Below are positions 60,545 through 64,000 of a stretch of 64,000 bases of DNA, one piece after another. Position 1 is the stretch's first letter. Every line of letters starts with the position of its first letter. This stretch comes from Armatimonadota bacterium (lineage in GTDB: Bacteria; Armatimonadota; Zipacnadia; JAUWAU01), in assembly GCA_030601885.1 (NCBI GenBank), contig JAUWAU010000036.1:1-64000 (forward strand), written 5' to 3'. The position numbers and the translations under genes are program-made. The notes under the pieces are model-generated. The model saw nothing but the letters and a program-made list of their open reading frames with translations. It was not told where the DNA came from and made no database searches.

Positions 60545-63500
60545 ATGAGTCCCAAGTTTACAGTCGCAATTCTTTACACCCTCGTGGCGTGTTCGGCGGC
60601 CATGGCCGCCGAGGGAGCTGCTTGGTGGAATCCCAGGTGGCGGCTGCGGACAACGGTCACGCGGCCTACTCCCTATCGCGACGATGCCCCACGGCCAGTC
60701 GAGGTCGCAGTGGACTTCCCGCTGCTGCTCGAGCAGGGGGGCGTTCGCGGCGAGTACGATCCCGCCTCGCTTCGCATCATCGAGCGGCGCGCCGAAGGCG
60801 GCGGCCACGTGGTGCCTTTTGTGCACCGCACTGAGTTTGACCCCCGGGAGGCCCGCGAACGGAGCTATCTGGCCTGGATCGCCCGGCCACGGATTGGTCA
60901 GGCCGGAAGCTACGACATCTACTTCGATACACGAGATCGCGGCATCGAGGCTGCACCGTACGACGTCGGCCTTTTGCCGCCAGAGAATCTGCTGACCAAC
61001 CCCGAATTCGACGAGGAAGCCGACGGTCTCCCCGCCGGTTGGACGGTGGAGCCCGGGGCCCTGGTGAGTCTGGATAGATTCGCCCGCACAACGGGCGAAC
61101 GGTCACTGAAGATCGTGGTGGACCAGGATACTCCCGAAGACGCTGGGCGAGACGTCACCATCTCACAAATGATCGATGTGCGCGAGTTCGCCGGGCAGGA
61201 GATGGTGTTTGAATGTGACCTGATGGCGGAGCGGGCCAAGTACGGCGCGCCGGTTACCATTGAGCTTGAGCAGCTCCGCGAGGACGGGTCCCGCATTCGC
61301 GAGTACGCCATTCAGACTCGCTGGTTAACCGTCGAACTGGCCGAGGGACACTTTGTGCAGTTCTGCGAGCGCGGCAGGTTCAGTCACGAAGCGGCAACCG
61401 TCAACGTCCGAGTGCGCCTGCGGCTGTATGTGCGGGACGCGGACACGGGTGAGAGGATAAGTGGCCCCGAATCGTTCTTCACGGTCTGGCTCGATCGGGT
61501 GGTGGTGCGCCCCGCAGAGCGCTGGTCCTGGCCCGCTCTCAGCCATGCCGGCTTCGTCGAGGGCGCGCTGGAAGAAGCGCCGCTTAACCGAGCGTTCGAG
61601 TTCACCGGCCAGCGCCGGCTCGCCTTCAACGGCGGGTCGGAGGGCACTCTGACGGCGTCCTCGTACGGTGACGCAAAGTCCGTGCATTGGGGCCTCGAGG
61701 CGGGTACGCTGGAGTTCTGGTGCCGTCCGTCATGGGGCGCCGACGATGGAGCGCAGCACGTCCTCTTCGAAGCCAAGGCGTACGGACATCGTCGGCAATC
61801 GCGACTGCGCAAGCTCAGTGCCGATGGGGAGAACCAGCTTGAATTCACCATCTGCGATTCCGACTGCGAGCCGCACACTGTGCGCGGTCCGGCACCCCTG
61901 CGAGCGGGAAACTGGCACCATATCGCGGCCACTTGGGACTTCCCGAAGGCGCAGCTCCAGCTCTTCGTTGACGGCAAACGCGTAGCCCAGGACGGCCCAG
62001 GAGAGATGCCGTGGCCGAGCAGCCTGGTGGCCAAGGACGAGGGGGGCAAGACGGGCATTGGGATCATGGGGGAAGATCGGCGGAGCATGCCGATGCAAGC
62101 CTTCATCGGCGGCGACTGGCCCTGGGTCGAGGAGAAATCTGCCGATGCTGTGATCGACGAATTCCGCATATCGGATGTCGCCCGGTATGCCGGCGACTTC
62201 GCTCCGTCACAGGAGGAGTTCGAGGTCGATCAACACACTCGCGTGCTTTTCCATTTCGAGAACGAGCGCGATGGCGTGCATGACTCCGACGACCGATTCG
62301 TCCGCGGGCACCTCGGCTGTGAACTGGAGCCGCAGGAACAGGAAGTGGTCCTCGAAGTGTACGATGGCGGCGAGGTCAGACGCCGTGTGGCAAAGGTGAA
62401 GCCGCCCGCCTCAACTGAGGTCTTCGAAGCCAACCGCGCCAAGAATCGTATGACCGTCTATCGTTCCTTCCGAGAGCTGCCCGACCCGCGCTATGTGGAC
62501 TATCGGCTGCGGACGGTCGAGCGCATCGTCGATGCCTCGGATGACGCCTTCACGATAGTGGTGGGAGGCGACTACGAGCCGTGGATGCGTTCGGTCACCT
62601 TCGAGCGTGGCGAGGGAGCGGCAGCAGAGACGACACTGCTGCCCCGTTGGCGGGCGAACGACAACGTGGTTCCTTTCAGCGTGGAGAGCATCGCCGCAAC
62701 GTTGGCGCCGGATGCGGACAGCGATGCGGAGAAGGCGTTCGAGGTGTTCAACTACACGCTCGAGACTACGAACTACTACGATGCGCACTTCTGTGAGACC
62801 CTTCCCACGCGCCATCGTTCGCGGGTGTCCTACACGCTGCTCAAGGCTCTGAACATCTATCCCCACGACCAGTGCGGCCCGATGAACTACATGCTGCGCA
62901 AGCTCTTTCTGGCCGCGGGCATCTCCTCAAACGACGCCTCGGGAACGCACCACCAGTTCGAGCAGGCCTTCTACGACGGCAGCTTGCGGCTCTTCGATTT
63001 GTCATCGCGTCTCTATTGGCTGGAGCGGGACAACGCCACTCGATTGAGCCGACGTGGCCTCGAAGAGGATCCCTATCTCAAGCTGCGGCAGGGAGGCGAT
63101 GCCAATGCCTGGCTCCGCGGACGCATGAGTCGGGCCCGGTTTGGCAGCGCGCAACGCCCACACAGCATGGACTTCCCGCTGCGCTCCGGCGAACGCGCCG
63201 CCATTTGCTGGCACAACGAAGGCCGATGGTTCGAACTGACGGATGATCGACAACCGATCCCTCTGGCCAAGGTCCCGCCATTCTTCGGCAACGGCGCCAT
63301 CGTCTTCGAGCCCACCGCTGAGGGAGACGCAATGGTGCTCGACAACATCGTCATTGAGACCACCGATGACGGCTCTCCCATCCTTCGCGCGCAAGATCCG
63401 GGAAAGACCGCCAGTCTGACCTATCGCGCGCAATGCCCGTACATCCTCTCCGACTGCTGGGTGACCGGCTCGTACGCGGCCAACGAAGCCGGCGCGATCC

Positions 63501-64000
63501 GCCTGTCACTGTCGTTCGACGAAGGGAAAAGCTGGAAGGAAGTCTGGAGCAGTCCGGACACAGCCGGCGACATCCACGTGAGTCTGCTGGATGACGTATC
63601 CGCCCGGTACGCCTACTGGCTGAAGGTGGATCTGGCTCGGGACCCGGCGGCGACAGTGAGGGATCTGAAGGTGCGCACCACGCTCATTGCCTCGCCCTTG
63701 TCGCTGCCCGGCAAACTGTCGCGTGGCGAGAACCGGATAACGTTCGTCGGCGCGCGACCGAGGGTACCGGTGAAGACAGCCTGCTCGTGGGTCGAGCGCC
63801 ACCAGAGCGACCTGGGCGTATCGCTGAACGGCATTGGCTACTACCTGAACGACGACCAGATGCACCGGAACCTGTTGATCGTCGCGCCGGGCGGGGAGGC
63901 GCCGGTCTCTGTGACACTCCTCGACAGGCGCATGCGCGGAGACGTGTCGCTCGAAGGTCTGCCCGAGACGTGGGCGGGGGCCGATCAGAAAAAGACTGTT
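60545..64000 (+). CDS. large secreted multi-domain protein (partial, runs off right edge)
   Basis: Open for 1152 codons from the ATG at 60545 to the window edge, so the C-terminus is missing. MSPKFTVAILYTLVACSAAM is a signal peptide; GAGGTG precedes the start. After a beta-rich start (VEVAVDFPLLLEQGGVRGEY), ENLLTNPEFDEEADGLPAGW opens a carbohydrate-binding jelly roll (about 155-320). GTLEFWCRPSW and AGNWHHIAATWDFPKAQLQL then FVDGKRVA (about 385-490) are a LamG/concanavalin-type domain. Later: RSVTFERGEGAAAETTLLPR, LKALNIYPHDQCGPMNYMLR, YRAQCPYILSDCWVTGSY. It is probably an extracellular polysaccharide-binding or degrading protein, continuing the operon of the PcRGLX-like gene 214 bp upstream. 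No catalytic motif is evident in the visible part. Confidence 0.85.
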   Translation, partial: MSPKFTVAILYTLVACSAAMAAEGAAWWNPRWRLRTTVTRPTPYRDDAPRPVEVAVDFPLLLEQGGVRGEYDPASLRIIERRAEGGGHVVPFVHRTEFDPREARERSYLAWIARPRIGQAGSYDIYFDTRDRGIEAAPYDVGLLPPENLLTNPEFDEEADGLPAGWTVEPGALVSLDRFARTTGERSLKIVVDQDTPEDAGRDVTISQMIDVREFAGQEMVFECDLMAERAKYGAPVTIELEQLREDGSRIREYAIQTRWLTVELAEGHFVQFCERGRFSHEAATVNVRVRLRLYVRDADTGERISGPESFFTVWLDRVVVRPAERWSWPALSHAGFVEGALEEAPLNRAFEFTGQRRLAFNGGSEGTLTASSYGDAKSVHWGLEAGTLEFWCRPSWGADDGAQHVLFEAKAYGHRRQSRLRKLSADGENQLEFTICDSDCEPHTVRGPAPLRAGNWHHIAATWDFPKAQLQLFVDGKRVAQDGPGEMPWPSSLVAKDEGGKTGIGIMGEDRRSMPMQAFIGGDWPWVEEKSADAVIDEFRISDVARYAGDFAPSQEEFEVDQHTRVLFHFENERDGVHDSDDRFVRGHLGCELEPQEQEVVLEVYDGGEVRRRVAKVKPPASTEVFEANRAKNRMTVYRSFRELPDPRYVDYRLRTVERIVDASDDAFTIVVGGDYEPWMRSVTFERGEGAAAETTLLPRWRANDNVVPFSVESIAATLAPDADSDAEKAFEVFNYTLETTNYYDAHFCETLPTRHRSRVSYTLLKALNIYPHDQCGPMNYMLRKLFLAAGISSNDASGTHHQFEQAFYDGSLRLFDLSSRLYWLERDNATRLSRRGLEEDPYLKLRQGGDANAWLRGRMSRARFGSAQRPHSMDFPLRSGERAAICWHNEGRWFELTDDRQPIPLAKVPPFFGNGAIVFEPTAEGDAMVLDNIVIETTDDGSPILRAQDPGKTASLTYRAQCPYILSDCWVTGSYAANEAGAIRLSLSFDEGKSWKEVWSSPDTAGDIHVSLLDDVSARYAYWLKVDLARDPAATVRDLKVRTTLIASPLSLPGKLSRGENRITFVGARPRVPVKTACSWVERHQSDLGVSLNGIGYYLNDDQMHRNLLIVAPGGEAPVSVTLLDRRMRGDVSLEGLPETWAGADQKKTV

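Noticed and set aside
1..64000. tRNA or rRNA genes
   Set aside because: No T-loop type GTTCGA-context with paired arms and no rRNA core sequence was recognised by eye; a tRNA search tool could still find one.

Overview
The window is GC-rich bacterial DNA from a glycan-degrading heterotroph. Evidence for this is a set of secreted carbohydrate-active proteins, several Tat-exported sulfatases with formylglycine motifs, roomy intergenic gaps filled with REP-like palindromes, and many broken genes and mobile elements. The style fits Planctomycetota, Lentisphaerota, Armatimonadota, Hydrogenedentota or similar lineages, but nothing here fixes the phylum. No tRNA, rRNA or CRISPR array was seen.

Layout. 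(1) About 1-6.4 kb, all minus strand: a mobile element with a serine site-specific recombinase (cut by the left edge), a 50-aa ribbon-helix-helix protein coupled to it by an ATGA overlap behind a consensus promoter, a low-complexity protein, an iteron-like region with nine TGTGCA/TGCACA sites, a large primase-helicase, and two small accessory proteins. (2) 6.4-12.4 kb: a scar zone with a gene-poor stretch, a frameshifted tyrosine recombinase tail fused to the C-terminal piece of a beta-helix protein, a ferritin-like protein, a secreted protein of unknown function, and the N-terminal piece of a beta-helix protein cut off by an IS256-family insertion sequence. (3) 12.4-18.5 kb: a secreted unknown protein, an intact GH117-like glycosidase, a truncated GH117 paralogue broken at a toxin-antitoxin-like pair (DUF2283), and a sulfatase. 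(4) 18.8-22.1 kb: an island of a zinc-ribbon protein, an unknown 280-aa protein and a PD-(D/E)XK nuclease-like protein, followed by an ORF-less group II intron remnant. (5) 22.5-36 kb: a nitrilase-like amidase, amidohydrolases, an orphan solute-binding lipoprotein, glycosidase-like proteins, an arylsulfotransferase, a ferredoxin, a secreted methyltransferase-like protein, a tetraheme cytochrome and a Tat-exported aldo/keto reductase. (6) 36-64 kb: the main polysaccharide block with three sulfatases (one frameshifted), a prenyltransferase/squalene-cyclase-like repeat protein with a heme motif, two large clan-A glycosidase-like enzymes, an NHL propeller, a beta-helix protein, a DegT-type aminotransferase, a CocE-type hydrolase, a PcRGLX/YetA-like protein and a large secreted protein running off the right edge.

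Together, regions 3, 5 and 6 read as extracellular or periplasmic breakdown of a sulfated, uronate- or anhydrogalactose-containing polysaccharide (inference). Sulfatases would remove sulfate; GH117-like, clan-A, beta-helix and PcRGLX-like enzymes would cut the chain; oxidoreductase and amidohydrolase-type enzymes would process the products. No SusC/SusD pair or TonB receptor is present. The most unusual points are the three-gene nuclease island beside a group II intron, a beta-domain present in the 40.7-43.8 kb glycosidase and inserted in circularly permuted order into the neighbouring sulfatase, a 138-bp tandem repeat that reads like decayed integrase ends, and a perfect palindrome embedded in frame in a ferredoxin gene.
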